A DNA stretch of 64,000 nucleotides from NCBI GenBank assembly GCA_021292165.1, contig CM037877.1, positions 306,222,063 through 306,286,062 on the forward strand. The letters are read 5' to 3'. Below are positions 18,689 through 30,430 of the stretch, piece after piece (positions within the stretch are counted from its first letter, which is position 1; the number at the start of each line of letters is the position of its first letter). This stretch comes from Shinisaurus crocodilurus. Lineage: Eukaryota; Chordata; Lepidosauria; Squamata; Shinisauridae. The position numbers were made by a program, and so were the translations under genes. Under the pieces are notes generated by a model. The model was not told the origin of the DNA. It saw nothing but the letters and a program-made list of their open reading frames with translations, and searched no databases.

Positions 18689-19189
18689 GGGTACTGCACA
18701 GAGACGGGGAGGCAACAGCAGCCCCGAGATGGGGGCAAATGCCTTCCTGGGTGCCATGCCAAGGGCCCTTCCGAACCTGGAGCCAGCACTGAGTCACTTT
18801 GATTTTGCTATAAGTCGTACCACAAGTGCTGCCTGGCCCAGGGGCTGGAAACTGAGATGCGCTTTGGTGTGTCTTGCCACACACCCTCTTTATGTGGACA
18901 TGTGTAATAACAACAGTGCAGGAGTGTGGGGACTTTACCAGAGGTCTGGTCATGCATACATGGCAGATTTCTGTACTAGTCTCTAACAAAATAGGGAATA
19001 GCTATTTCTAAAATGGTGAAATGAGCTCAAGTACGTACTCATTAAAGTCTGAAAGCATAGGCTGTATTTTTTATAGATTTAGTTCTTAGCACACACACAC
19101 GTGCACACATGTCACGAAAGGGAAACACAGCTTAGTTAGTATAGCACATGGGCCAGTATATTAGTTCTAATAAGCCTAATCGGAAAATA

Positions 19190-22110
19190 TTAGGCATCTT
19201 CTGGATTATGTAATTGTCCATGTTAGAGATCACTGCAATGTACTTCTTACTAGGGCCATGGTGAGTGCTGACGACTGCTGGACAGACCATCGACTAATCC
19301 GGTCCACTATGGTTATCAATATTGCTCCCCAATGTAGGCTTCAAGGAAGGAAACCAAGGCGTAAAATGAACATCCACGCCCTTCAAGATCCTACTAAGCA
19401 AACTCGTCTTCAATCATTTCTTAGGGAACATCTACCTACGGAACCTCCTAATAACATTGAGGACCATTGGTCTAAGCTGAAAACCTCCATTACTCCAGCT
19501 TGTGAACAAACTATTGGATATGAAACTAAGAAACATCAGGATTGTCTGACACACAGGGGTTTTAGGTTGGCTTTCTCCACAAAAATGATAATGAGATTAA
19601 ATATATAATTGACCAAAAAAGGAAGGCCTTCCAAATATGGCAAAATGATATTAATTGCGCTGCCAAGAAAAAAAATCTATGCCAGTGCAAAGGCTGAGGT
19701 CCAAAGAAGAACAAGAGAATTTAAGAACGCTTGGTGGAAAAAGAAAGCTCAAGAAATTCAACAACTTGCAGAATTTCATGATGCATGGGGCTTTTTTAAG
19801 GCCACAAAGGCCATTTATGGACCAAAAACCTATGGTACAAACCCATTACAATCAAAAGATGGCACCAAACTCTTAAAAGACAAAGAGTCTATTGCACTGC
19901 ATCGGAAAGAGCATTATTATGATCTTTTAAATCGTAAATCTAAGGTGTATAATGAGATTTTTTTGCAAATCCCGCAAAAACAAATTAGAGAGGAACTTGC
20001 AATACTCCCCACTTTGGATGAAGTTATAAAAGCCATTAATCAAATGAAGAATAACAAAGCTAGTGGACCAGATGGGATTTCTGCTGAAACCTTTAAAGAG
20101 GGTGTGTGTGGGGGGCAAACTTGTACAACATCTTCATAAACTCATCGAAAAAATCTGGATAAGAGAAAAGATCCCAGAAGACTTCAGGGATGCCATAATT
20201 ATCACCCTCTTTAAGAAGGGTGATAGAACAGACTGTGGAAACTATCGGGGCATTTCTCTCTTAGCTACCGCAGGTAAAATATTTGCTAGGATTCTCGCAA
20301 ACCGTCTTCTATCTATTTCAGAAGAGATCCTCCCTGAATCTCAATATGGTTTCCGCCCCTCTAGAGGGACAGTAGACATGATTTTTACTGCATGTCAGCT
20401 CCAAGAAAAATGTCGGGAGCAAAATCAACCCCTTTATATGGCGTCTATTGATTTGGCTAAGGCCTTTGATACTGTAGACCGAACAACTCTCTGGACTATC
20501 CTTATGAAAATTGGATGCCCCAATAAATTTGTGAATATCTTGCAACTTCTCCATGACAACATGACGGCTACGGTCTTGGACAACAACGGCTCTCATGGTG
20601 CCCCATTTAAAGTGGGATCAGGTGTTAAACAGGGATGTGTTATCACCCAAACATTATTTGCTGTTTTCATCACCATGATTTTACATCTTGTCGAGTGGAA
20701 ACTTCCCACTAGTGTGGGAATTATATATCGAACAGATGGAAAGCTTTTTAATCTCAGTAGGCTGAAAGCAATAAGTAAGGTAATTACAACCTCCATTGTG
20801 GAACTTCAGTATGCTGATGATAATGTGGCCTCCGCACATTCAGAGGATGATCTCCAAACTATCCTAAATGCTTTTGCAGAAGCATACGGAAAACTTGGTC
20901 TCTTACTTAACATAAAAAAAAAAACCAAAGTGCTTCATCAGCAAGTGCAAGCCAATCCTTTGGTGATGCCATCTATCCAGCTTGGCGGGACAATACTGGA
21001 AAACGTCGATCATTTCCTCTATCTTGGCAGCTATCTTTCTGTTACAGCTAACATCGACAGTGAAATCCAGCATCGTCTGAGCTCCGCAAGTGCCGCGTTT
21101 TCTCGAATGAAACATAGAGTGTTCGAGGATCGGGATATTTGTAAGAAGACCAAAACACTGGTTTATGAAGCCATTGTATTACCAACTTTATTGTATGCCT
21201 GCGAAACATGGACTATCTATAAACGTCACTTCCACCTCCTTGAAAGATTTCATCAACGTTGCCTCCAGAAAATCCTGCAAATTACTTAGGAAGATAGGCG
21301 AACAAATGTCAGTGTACTGGAAGAAGCAAAGACTACTAGCGTTGAAAAAATGATCCTTCAACGCCAACTTCAATGGACCGGCCATGTTGTTCGAATGTCT
21401 GACTGCCGTCTCCCAAAGCAGTTACTTTATTCCCAACTCAAGGATGGAAAGCGAAATTCCTCCTAGATTCCACCTAAACATCAGGAAAAATTTCCTGACT
21501 GTCAGAGCAATAAGACAATGGAATCAACTACCTAGGGAGGTCGTGGGCTCTCCCACTCTGGAGGCATTCAAGGTGCAGCTGGACAGACATCTGTCAGAGA
21601 TGCTTTGACCTAGATTCCTGCATTGAGCAGGGGGTTGGACTCGATGGCCTTGTAGGCCCCTTCCAACTCTACTTTTCTATGATTCTATGATTCTATGAAT
21701 ATCGGTGGTCAGTATAAGAGGTTTAAAGATGTTCTTAAGGCTAATCTAAAAAAATGCAATATAAACATCAAAAACTGGGAAACTCTGGCCCATGAACGAT
21801 CTAAATGGAGGTTGGCCTTTCACAAAGGTTCCATGGACTTTGAAGAAGCCCAAGGGCAAGGCGAAAGGGAGAAACGTGCTAAGCGAAAAGCACGTCAAAT
21901 GAATCCTTGACAGGACCATCTTCCATCTGGTAACCTGTGTCCTCCCTGTGGGAAGCTGTGTGGATCTAGAATTGGCCTCCACAGTCACTTACGGACCCAT
22001 CGCTAGAGTCTACACAATTTTCTTTAGAATTTCCTCTTTTTATCATTTTCTTTTTGTAATTTTATCCTGGAAGACAATCTTACTCGGTCACGAGTGATCG
22101 CCTACTACTA
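19190..22110 (+). mobile_element. Vingi/I-superfamily-like LINE, longest copy, V2
   Basis: Begins in the last part of the endonuclease (SADDCWTDHRLI) and runs through the RT (SPDGISAETF-like NKASGPDGISAE, NYRGISLLATAGK, LPESQYGFRPSRGTVD, SIDLAKAFDTVDR, VGSGVKQGC, LQYADDNV) to the CCHH finger and the CACGAGTGATCGCC terminus. Stops and frameshifts occur near 19605, 20105, 20920 (A tract) and 21287. A CR1 3' end is inserted at 21457-21699. It is the most complete copy of this family here but is 5'-truncated and dead. Confidence 0.8.
21457..21699 (+). mobile_element. CR1 3' end nested in the V2 LINE
   Basis: GATGGAAAGCGAAAT before it and ATATCGGTGGTC after it are continuous in the V1 copy, so the 243 bp between (ATTCCACCTAAACATCAGG to TTCTATGATTCTATGA) inserted later. 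Any target duplication is at most three or four bases. Confidence 0.85.
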
Positions 22111-22439
22111 ATCGGAAGAGAGAGAGAAAAATTGAGATCGGGGAAGTCAGTGTTTGCCAAATATGATGTGGAAGAGGGCACTGTGGGAAGGGCAAGGCAG
22201 GGGATGGGATGGGAGAGCCCTGCAGCCAAGGGAGCTCGGGTGCTGGTGAGAATGGGGGGGGGGGCTGCTGGGCTCTCCCATATTCAGGAGGAAAGGAGAT
22301 GAAACAGAGCACAAGTGGTCAAATGAAATAAACCTGGCTACAGATTAAGGGGCACCCAGGACTTCACTTCTGGGTTGGCTGCAAAAAGAAAAATGTGGTG
22401 GGCACAGGCTGTCTGCAGGTTACCAGCTTTTAGTTACTG

Positions 22440-22994
22440 TGAAGGATCACTAGCAGGATCCTTTGCGTGAGTTCGGCGCTCAACGGGTTAACCGGCACTG
22501 AATTACAGTCCGTACGAGCGCTGGCGACCACCTGAGAGGCTTTCGCGCACAAGAGGGAACCAAAGCCCTTTAAATGACCAAATAAGGCTTTTATTTGTTT
22601 ACACAAAACAAAGATCGGAACTAACAGCTCTCCAGGAATACTACAATGTCAACACAACCTTAGTTGACCCCTGCGTTACTCAATGAACAGGCTCCTAGAC
22701 TAGCGGATTGAATCTGGTCAATTACCTCAGATCAGAGACTCTACGCCTAGTCAGTTTCAGCCTGGCTCCGGGTCGGCCGATCCGGGGATGAGATTGGCTT
22801 ACTTGGGCGGCCGCTTGAAGGACGAAACTGGCCTTGAAGTACCCTGGGTTCCCAACAACCCTTTACCGGAAGGGAGAGGGGTTTTCTACCCCGGAGTTCC
22901 CCGCCCTCCAGGTCAGGTGGGGCTTATGCCTGCCCCTTCGTTTCAGGTGGGCTTATTCCTGCCCGGGAAGAAGGTGACGTACTGGTACTTTACA
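22440..22994 (-). mobile_element. Possible solo LTR
   Basis: On the minus strand the segment begins TGTAAAGTACC and ends CCTTCACA. It contains AATAAA (CAAATAAAAGCC) about 130 bp before that end and is moderately G+C-rich without repeats known elsewhere here. This is the layout of an LTR with U3, poly(A) signal and U5. No matching target-site duplication was found at these boundaries, and no internal gag/pol is present, so the call is tentative. Confidence 0.4.
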
Positions 22995-23285
22995 GCTCTT
23001 TGAGACTGCCCTGATAGTTTGATGGTCCTTGATGGTCCTTCCTGGGTTTTTGTGGATCTCCACCAAGACTCTTTTTTGTTGGGGATGACGACCTGTCTGG
23101 CTGCTTCTCCTGTGACTTCATCCCTCCTCCCTCGCCCCCTCCCTTAGGGGAAGACTGTGTGTGTGTGTGTGCAGACTTGTGTTGGGCTTTCTCCACAGTT
23201 ACAATTTCAGAAAGGGGGTGAAAGCCTCACTGACCTTGTTGACAACAAGATGCACCACAAGGTCCACAGACATCCAAAAGAAGGG

Positions 23286-23435
23286 CTTTTTTATTTTTAT
23301 TTATTACATTTCTATCATGCCTTTTTTCCTGCAAGGAACTCAAGGCGGCTTACATAATCCTCCTCCTCTCCATTTGATCCTCACAACAACCCTGTGAGGT
23401 AGGTTCGGCTGGGAGTCAGTGACTGGCCCAGTGAT
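23286..23435 (-). mobile_element. tRNA-derived SINE, 5'-truncated
   Basis: The plus strand shows TTTATTTATTACATTTC, CCTGCAAGGAACTCAAGGCGG and CACAACAACCCTGTGAGGT, then stops in GACTGGCCCAGTG. Confidence 0.75.
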
Positions 23436-23869
23436 GTCCATTGTTTTATCAGCTCCTGGTATCTTATTGTAACTGGGGTTTTTTAAAGCCATTTTAAATT
23501 GTTTTTAAATTTTAAATGTTATTGTTTTTTATATTATATTTTTGTTGGTGTAATTTTTGTGAGCCACCCAGAGAGCTTTCGCTGTTGGGTGGCACAGAAA
23601 TGAAATAAATGAAAATGAATGAAATGAAAAAGAAAAACTTGGTGACTTAGAGGCTGGACCTGATGGAAATTTTAATATTGCCTGCTTAAATCAAGGAGGC
23701 AATGTAACCACTAGTTACAGTGGGGGGGGAAGGGTTATGGGATGCCAACCTTTTTGAAAGAGCGCCACCTTGGATGCAAACGGCGATGCAGCTGGTGAAG
23801 GATGCAAGAAATGGAGTGCAATGCAGGAAAGCAAGCCTTTCCTGAGGGGTGGAAGACTAGACCTCACGG

Positions 23870-24790
23870 GCTTACGCTAGAGGAGAGGAGATTCAGTAGA
23901 GCTGAACAACAGGAGAAGCTTCTTGGAGGCAAGAGCAGTTTGAAAACGGAGCCAATGATCGGGGGTGGCGGGAGCCGGGGACTCTCCCTCGCCGAATGAA
24001 CGGACGTCTGTTGGGGATCAGGGCCGGATTAAGAGCATTATGGGCCTGGTGCTGAGGATTTTGGTGGGCCTTTTTATGGAAATAAATAAAATGAAGACGC
24101 AATTTTATATTAAAACAAATTAAGTATTTTAATTACCATTAAAGTGCCAAAACTCAAAAACTCCTGCAGCTCATCAGTAAGGGTCTTCCCAATTTCCCCC
24201 AAATTATTTATTAAAAAAGAAAAAGCAGCCACAACAAAAAGCCAGGAAGCTTTGCTTGACCAAGAATAATTGTGTTGTTCTTGTTGCTTTGTTTCGTTTT
24301 TGTTTTTGTTTTTTGGTTAAACTAGCATTTGAACAATTGAGCTGCGAATCAGAAAGATCTTTTGCTCGAGGCTGGAGAGAGAGGTCCCTTCTAAATCTGA
24401 ATATTACAGACCCTAGCAAGCCCCCCATGTGCTTCAAAGAAATGTAGTAACAGTGATTGAAATGCAAAAAGCTACCGAAATGCTAATTTGAGAACAACAG
24501 TTCTTGCTAGGTCTTGCCTCAAGCCTGTAATGCAGATGTGCTTAGAACACCTTTCTAATCTTGAAAAAATCATTAATTATGCTGAATGATAACGATCAGA
24601 GCTAACTCAAATCGTGCTGCGCGTCCCTATATTGTGGGCCTATTTTCTGTTATGGGCCTGGGGCTGCAGCTCCAATAGCCCCTATCTTAATCCGGCCCTG
24701 TTGGGGATGCTCGAACTCTCGAGTTCCTGCACCCAGCAGGGGGTTGGGCTCGATGGCCTGCGAGGCCCCCCTCCAACGCCGTGGTTCTGT
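23870..24790 (+). mobile_element. Diverged CR1 3' end split by a hAT element
   Basis: GAGGAGAGGAGATTCAGTAG through CTCCCTCGCCGAATG lies left of the hAT insertion at 24019-24700. CAGCAGGGGGTTGGGCTCGA and GGTTCTGTGACTTC, the CR1 terminus, lie to the right. Confidence 0.65.
24019..24700. mobile_element. hAT-type non-autonomous transposon, 682 bp
   Basis: CAGGGCCGGATTAAGA at the left is the exact inverse complement of TCTTAATCCGGCCCTG at the right. Perfect 8-bp duplication TTGGGGAT at 24011-24018 and 24701-24708. The interior is A+T-rich with no long frame. It interrupts an old CR1. Confidence 0.93.
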
Positions 24791-24941
24791 GACTTCCACC
24801 TCATGGACCGTGGCGTCCGCCATGCATGTCAAAAGCCAGTCTACACGTAAGAGGCTAGTGCTTGCATATGCGCTGGGGTCGGTAACATCACCACAAACTA
24901 GGCAGTGGCGGCCTGGCGGCCGGCCGGTGACTCCCTCCCTC

Positions 24942-25101
24942 GTCAGTGGGGCTCCTTGTCCGTTGCATCTTTTCGTTTGAGCTTTATAGGAGGTATTCAT
25001 GGTGCTTCATGGTGGTGAACCTATTTTGGGGATGGAATTCAGCACCGTGGATAGCTCCGATAAAGCTCAAAAAGACGCAGTGGATAAGGAGCCCCACTGA
25101 C
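24942..25101. mobile_element. Inverted-repeat MITE, about 160 bp
   Basis: GTCAGTGGGGCTCCTT at the left and AAGGAGCCCCACTGAC at the right are inverse complements. Homology of the arms continues imperfectly for about 40 bp (GAGCTTTAT/ATAAAGCTC). CAGTG ends suggest hAT, but no 8-bp duplication was found. Confidence 0.65.
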
Positions 25102-25618
25102 ACGGGAGTACCAGCCAGCCTCCCCTGAAACTAGGTCTTTAATAAAACAGAGGACAATAAGGAAAAAAATCCATGCAACAGTTTTGGTAGTGTCATCTTT
25201 GCATTCTCTGGAAAGCCAGAGTGAGCGAATGACATAAGTCCCTGGGATAATGGTTAGTATGGAACCAAACGCAGTCCCCTTCATTTCAGATTATGAGATG
25301 GGGAAGATGGTTTTGGCCTTTCGCTTGAAAGGGAAAAGTGTATAGAGTCAGGCAGCAGAATTGCCAATGGGTTTTGAACAGAAGGTGCTACATAAAGATA
25401 TGATAAGCGATAATCGTTAATGAAAAACATTACACATAACACCGGAGCTGTGGGATCTTTCAGTTTGATCCCAAGAGGCAGGGACATTTTAGCAGGTGCT
25501 ATCCAAAGCAGGCTATTTCCTTTTTCAAACCATCCCATGTTTGAGGGTGGTGGTGGAAGGGTGCAGGATACTTTCACTTGGAAAGGTTAAAAAAGCCAAC
25601 CCTAGATGCAGTACTTCG

Positions 25619-25790
25619 GCCTCAGCCTAAGCTACCTCACAGGGCTGTTGTGAGGATAAAATGGAGAGGAGGAGGAGGAGGAGGAGGAGGAGGAGGAGGA
25701 GGAGGGTGTAAGCTGCCTTGGGTTCCTTGCAGGAAAAAATGCGGGGTATAAATGTAATAAATAAATAAATCGGGGGGGGGAGAGCAAGGA
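25619..25790 (+). mobile_element. tRNA-derived SINE, 3' half, with (GAG)n expansion
   Basis: CCTCAGCCTAAGCTACCTCA, GTTGTGAGGATAAAATGG, an expanded GAG tract (about 25659-25704), CTTGGGTTCCTTGCAGG and an (AATA)n tail. Confidence 0.75.
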
Positions 25791-26184
25791 GCATGAGATC
25801 CCCGACTGGAAGCTCTCTCAACTTGTCCAAACAGTCAGACTTCCACTGCTGGAACCTTGGAACATATGGAACCACAGAATCTTATTTCCCAGAGGGAAGT
25901 TCCTCTGGTTCCGAAATAAGATCAGCCCTTGGCACTGAGACAGCCCTTCCGATCTGGAAAATGGCTCCAACATCACTGGTGCCTCCACCCTACATTTGCA
26001 AGCAGCTACGTTCACACCTCATCTATCACCTGGAAAACTAAGGAGGTGGGAGTTTGGGTGACCTATGTAGATTCATAGCAGTTCTGAAGGAGAAATTAGA
26101 AAATAAGGAAATTAGCTGGCATCACTACATGCAGATTTGCCTTTTTAATTAATAACCTTACCATTCTGTCAGACATTATTTCAT

Positions 26185-26405
26185 CACCATCATCATCATC
26201 ATATTTTTTATATCCTGCTTTTCTTCCAAGGAGGTCAGCAACATGTATGGTTCTTCCCCTCCCATTTTATCCTCACAACAACCTTGTAGGGTAGGTTAGG
26301 GTGATAGTGACTATCTGACGGTTACTCAGTGAGCTTCATGGCTGAGAGAGGAGTTGAACACAGATCTCCGCAGTTCTAGGCTGACACTCTAATCACTACA
26401 CGAGT
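26185..26405 (-). mobile_element. Diverged tRNA-derived SINE
   Basis: CCATTTTATCCTCACAACAACC, AGCTTCATGGCTGAGAG and CTAATCACTACACGAG follow the SINE order in reverse with many changes. Confidence 0.6.
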
Positions 26406-27116
26406 GGCACACAGTGATTTCACAAGCGCTGACTGATTTGAATATATCCTGAACTCTAAACCACTAGTGGCAAAGAGTGTATAAACTGCTCATTAATTTA
26501 TACTGATGTTATAAATTTATACTGATGTTCATCAGAGGCACTGAAGGCATTGCTGGGGGCCAGAAATAAGGCTACCAATGAAAACACCCCAAAGGGAAAA
26601 GCACTTTGAATTAGCAGGCTAATTCAATTGATCAGCACTAAGTCACAAGAGCTAAAGTTTAACGTGGCATTTCATTGGCACAACAATGAATAATTAAGAC
26701 TAACTCCCATGAATCCTGAAGGAAGTTTTGAGAGATTAGAAATGCTCAGACAGATGTGCTAGTGCTGTGCCCCAGAAGGGAATTCTGGGACTTAGCATTT
26801 TCTAGAGATGATCAAATAGTAAGACAGAATGTGCCAAGGCTTGCAATCTTGAACATCTTTTCATTAAATTAGCCGGATATCTTGCACAAAGATTTTATTT
26901 TGCTTTCATTACCAACTGGGAAGGTTAATGAAATCCCAGTATTGCCAAGTGGTTTGTTTAAGTACCTCTGGGGTCACTAAAGTAGCAGAGAAAAAGGCCA
27001 TTAATCAAATGAAGGAAACCAAGGGACAGGCCATGCAACAACACTTTTAGCTGCCTAGAACCCGTTTCTTGATTACATAATTACTCACCAGAAACTCAGG
27101 CTCCACCTGACAAATA

Positions 27117-27450
27117 CCAAGGTTGGCCTTTCACAAAGGTTCTATGGACTTTGAAGAAGCTCGAGTGCAAGGTGAAAGGGAGAAACGTGCTAAGCGAAAA
27201 GTACGTCAAATGAATCCTTTACAAGACCATCTTCCATCTGGTAACCTGTGTCCTCACTGTGGGAAGCTGTGTGGATCTAGAATTGGCCTCCACAGTCACT
27301 TACGGACCCATCGCTAGAGTCTACACAATTTTCTTTAGAATTTTCCTCCTTTTAAAATCTCCTTTTTGTAAATTTTCTTTTTTCTTTTTTTATTATCCTG
27401 GAAGACAATCTTACTCGGTCACGAGTGATCGCCTGACTGACTGACTGACT
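27117..27450 (+). mobile_element. Vingi-like LINE 3' end, V3
   Basis: Encodes WRLAFHKGSMDFEEAR through the CPHCGKLCGSRIGLHSHLRTH finger, then the 3' untranslated end and TCACGAGTGATCGCC followed by (TGAC)n. The (TGAC)n tail shows the likely 3' terminal repeat of this family. Confidence 0.82.
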
Positions 27451-27815
27451 GACTGCTGCTGTCTACCAGAAATGCCTTTAATGTTACCGTAATCTTTTAT
27501 TGGATCAACATATCTGTATCCTACAGGTTTGTTTTTATACTTGAATGCAGCTTTTTATAATGTAATTTTTGCTATTTGCACAGTACTTGTATCTAACTCG
27601 GGTACATTTGTACTGCCAATGGGTTTTAAATAAAAATCTTGACACTGTGATCTGCAAAGTCTGGCTGATAAGGCAAGATAGGGAGTGGGCGAGTGGGGAC
27701 TTTTTTTGACATCAGATAAATACAAAGAAAGGAAGAGTTATACATTGACTGGAAAGCATGAAGGAGACGACAGGAGTTAGGAAGGAGGCAGAGAGGGAAG
27801 GCCCAGCTTCTGCCA

Positions 27816-27970
27816 CAGGGGTGGGCAACATGTGACCCCCGCCCCGCCCCTTCCTCACCCCGATATTTTGGCCTGCAGCTCCCATGCGTCCTCTCCATCG
27901 GCTATGCTGGCTAGGGCTCATGCAAATTGCAGACCAACGCATCTGGAGGGCCACAAATTGCCCACTCCTG
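27816..27970. mobile_element. Old hAT-type MITE
   Basis: CAGGGGTGGGCAACA at the left and TTGCCCACTCCTG at the right; self-complementary core (GCCTGCAGCTCCCATG, GGCTATGCTGGCTAGG). Same family as 5727-5845. Duplication not preserved. Confidence 0.6.
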
Positions 27971-28167
27971 TCCTACTGGTTGGGAAGGTCCAAATGAGGC
28001 ATCTTGGGAAGAGGCTGTTCCAGCCCTTTCCGCAGGAGTGCCTCCGCAGTGTCCAAGGGCCGCCCAGCTCTGGGTTCGGCCAGCAGCAAAATTAAAGGGT
28101 CCACCAGACACTTAATGCAGGGCTAGACGTTCCCCCTGGCAAGCCCACAGTCCTGTCCTCACAGGCA

Positions 28168-28238
28168 AGACCCTAAGTAGGTTTACTCAGAAGTAAATCC
28201 CAGGTAGTGCTAGAAAGTGTGCTGAGGACTGCAGCCTA
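28168..28238. repeat. AATCCTAT-family element, partial copy 2
   Basis: TTTACTCAGAAGTAAATCCC core with the right end worn to GACTGCAGCC. Confidence 0.45.
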
Positions 28239-28499
28239 GAATCTGCAAGGCTCTCCTCATCTGCCATGGCTTACAGCGGCACCCGCTTTGCCAGGCCAAC
28301 AGCATGATTGAAAGTGGCCCAGAGCTTCTCTTTTTAAAATTATCGCTCCCCCCCCCCAAACCTGGTCTGCAATGAATAGCCATATATAACTTATACAGTT
28401 AAGGATTGCATATGAAATCTTATTTTGCAATTTCAAAACCATAAATCTGTTTGCATAATTTTCAAAGCTCCACCTCTTTTTGAAAAACTTTGGTTTGGA

Positions 28500-28568
28500 T
28501 TTCCTAGAATCCTAGAATCTTAGGGTTGGAAGGGCCCATTTAGTCAGAGTCCAACCATTTTGGCCATA

Positions 28569-28611
<43 letters not shown>

Positions 28612-28612
28612 A
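28500..28612 (-). mobile_element. CR1 tail remnant plus CT/CA microsatellite
   Basis: CTAGAATCTTAGGGTTGGAAGG and GTCCAACCATTTTGG are the complement of a CR1 3' end, followed by (TC)n and (AC)n tracts up to 28611. Confidence 0.6.
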
Positions 28613-28741
28613 ACATATTGTTTTCTCCCCGTCTAGGCTGCAGCTTGTAACAACCTGTGTCTCCCCGCCCCAATGGATCTTTCCAGACTGACGCATAGAA
28701 AGCTTTTCTATGTTTAACTATACACTAAATTCTGCTCTTGT

Positions 28742-28829
28742 GCAGTGCAATCCTATACATGATTACTCAGAAGTAAGCTCCACTGAGGTCAATGGGACTT
28801 ACTCTGAGGTGTATATAGGATTGCAGCCT
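28742..28829. repeat. AATCCTAT-family inverted-repeat element, copy 3
   Basis: GTGCAATCCTATACAT at the left, ATATAGGATTGCAGCC at the right, with ACTCAGAAGTAAGCTCC and CAATGGGACTTACTCTGAG as an internal inverted repeat. One of the best-preserved copies. Confidence 0.7.
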
Positions 28830-28934
28830 TAGCAGAGAAACTGTCTAAATACAGTGCACATTCATTTTTATTAATGCAATTGTGCTTAAGCAAAAAGAGG
28901 GAAATAAATACAAGTTGTTATTTTTATTTGTGCA

Positions 28935-29350
28935 TTTGCACTGTATTTATTTATTGTATTTCTAGATCGCCCATCTAGCCAGTAACCTGATGTACAATAC
29001 TCTGGCAGATGTACAATATAAAATGAAACAAAACAGAATAAAATGCACTTAAAACAGTATAAAATTTTAAAATCCTAACCCACCCCCTATTCCCGCCTGA
29101 AAAGCCATGTTTTTAATTAACGGCGGAAGCTCATCAAGGAGGGGGCATGGCGGAGGTCACTGGGGAGAGAGTTCCACAGTTTGGGGGCCACCACAGAAAG
29201 GCCCTCTTCCCAGTCCCCACCAGCCTGGCTGCTCTGGCTGCTGGGACAAGAAGGCGTCAGTGGCAGATCTTGTTGAGTGGCCTACTTGATGTTGCTGGAG
29301 ACGCTCCTTGAGATAAACTGGGCCTGAGCCGTATAGGGTTTTTTTTTTTT
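28935..29350 (-). mobile_element. L2 LINE 3' end
   Basis: Same sequence as 3105-3480 (AGAGTTCCACAG, TGGGGGCCACCACAGAAA, GAGACGCTCCTTGAGATAAA) with the AAACAGTATAAAATTTTAAA 3' region. It ends at a T tract directly before the CpG island. Confidence 0.82.
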
Positions 29351-29389
29351 TAGCACAAAAAAGGAAATGAGATGTCAAAAGGAAAAATG

Positions 29390-30430
29390 TTCCCTGGAGG
29401 AAGGGGCTGCATAGCGCGAGCCCGTCCTCGCAGGCCAGAAGGGGTGCTTTTCAGCAGTCCTGCGCTCACCGAAGAGCCGCTGCTCGTCCCAAGGCGATTT
29501 GCCCGCCCGCACTGCCGGGGCCACACCTGCCGCGGGAACGGCATACCTGGCCACGGGCCGGGGCTTAAAAGGGGGTGGGGGAGGGGCGAAAGAGGCGCGT
29601 CCACGGCAGCGGGGCGGGGGGGGGCTCTCCCCTCACTGCAAGGAAGAGCGGACCAGAGACTTCCAGCCCGCTCGCCCGCCCGCGATGGTGGTGGTGGTGG
29701 TGGTGGTAGCGGCGGCGGCGGCGGCGGGCACGAGGAGGGGGAGGGCTCCCCCGGCCCGGAGCACGCCCAGCCCGGGCGGGGCCAGCGCGGCACAGGAAGG
29801 GGCGGGCGCCAGCTGGCCGTTTGAATGCGAGGCGGGCGCTCCTCGGACGGAGGTGGGCATGGAGCCGGGGCCGGGCAGGGCACCGCCACGGCGGCCCCAG
29901 GCAGGGTCAGGGCTGCCGCCCCTTCTCCCGCGGCCCCTCTCGGGGGTCTCCTCCTCCCCCGGTTTGGAGGAGGACCCAAAGCGGGGGACCCCTCTCCCTG
30001 CACGGCTCCGCCCGGGGATGGGGCGCGGCGCGAGCCTGACTTGGGGCCGGCGGATCGGGTCGGGGGGCGGAGCGGAGGGGGGCTGGCATGCCGCCGCCTC
30101 CCCCCGTGGCCAGCCAGAGGTGCCTCCCTGGGAAGCCCCCGGCGGCAGGTGGCAAGGAGGGCCAGGCCCGGCCGCGGGAGTCCGCAGGCAGGCAGCTCCT
30201 GCGGGGCGCGCCCACGGGCCGCCCTGGCCCGGTGGCCGCGGGAGGGGCGCGCAGGATGCGACGGGGCGGGGGGGGGGGGCTGCGGCGAGGGCCCTGGAGC
30301 TCCTTCGCCTCGCCGTGGTCGATCCCGCGGGCCCCTTCCGCAGCCGGCGCTCCTCGTGCGCCTGCCCCGGTGCCCGGACCGCCGGCTGGAGGCCCTGCTC
30401 GCCCGCTTGCTCTGAAACGTCTTTCCCCTC
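29390..30430. promoter_or_regulatory. CpG island, probable ARHGEF39 promoter
   Basis: About 1 kb of very high G+C with dense CpG, a GGT run (about 29686-29710) and a GCG run after it. It lies 0.7 kb upstream of the first coding exon of ARHGEF39. An acceptor-like TCTCTTTTCCAAG at 31091-31103 just before the start codon would allow a non-coding first exon here. The long open frames on both strands within it have no domain and are compositional. Confidence 0.6.

Noticed and set aside
28560..28620. Regulatory purine/pyrimidine tract
   Set aside because: Simple TC/AC microsatellite attached to a CR1 tail.
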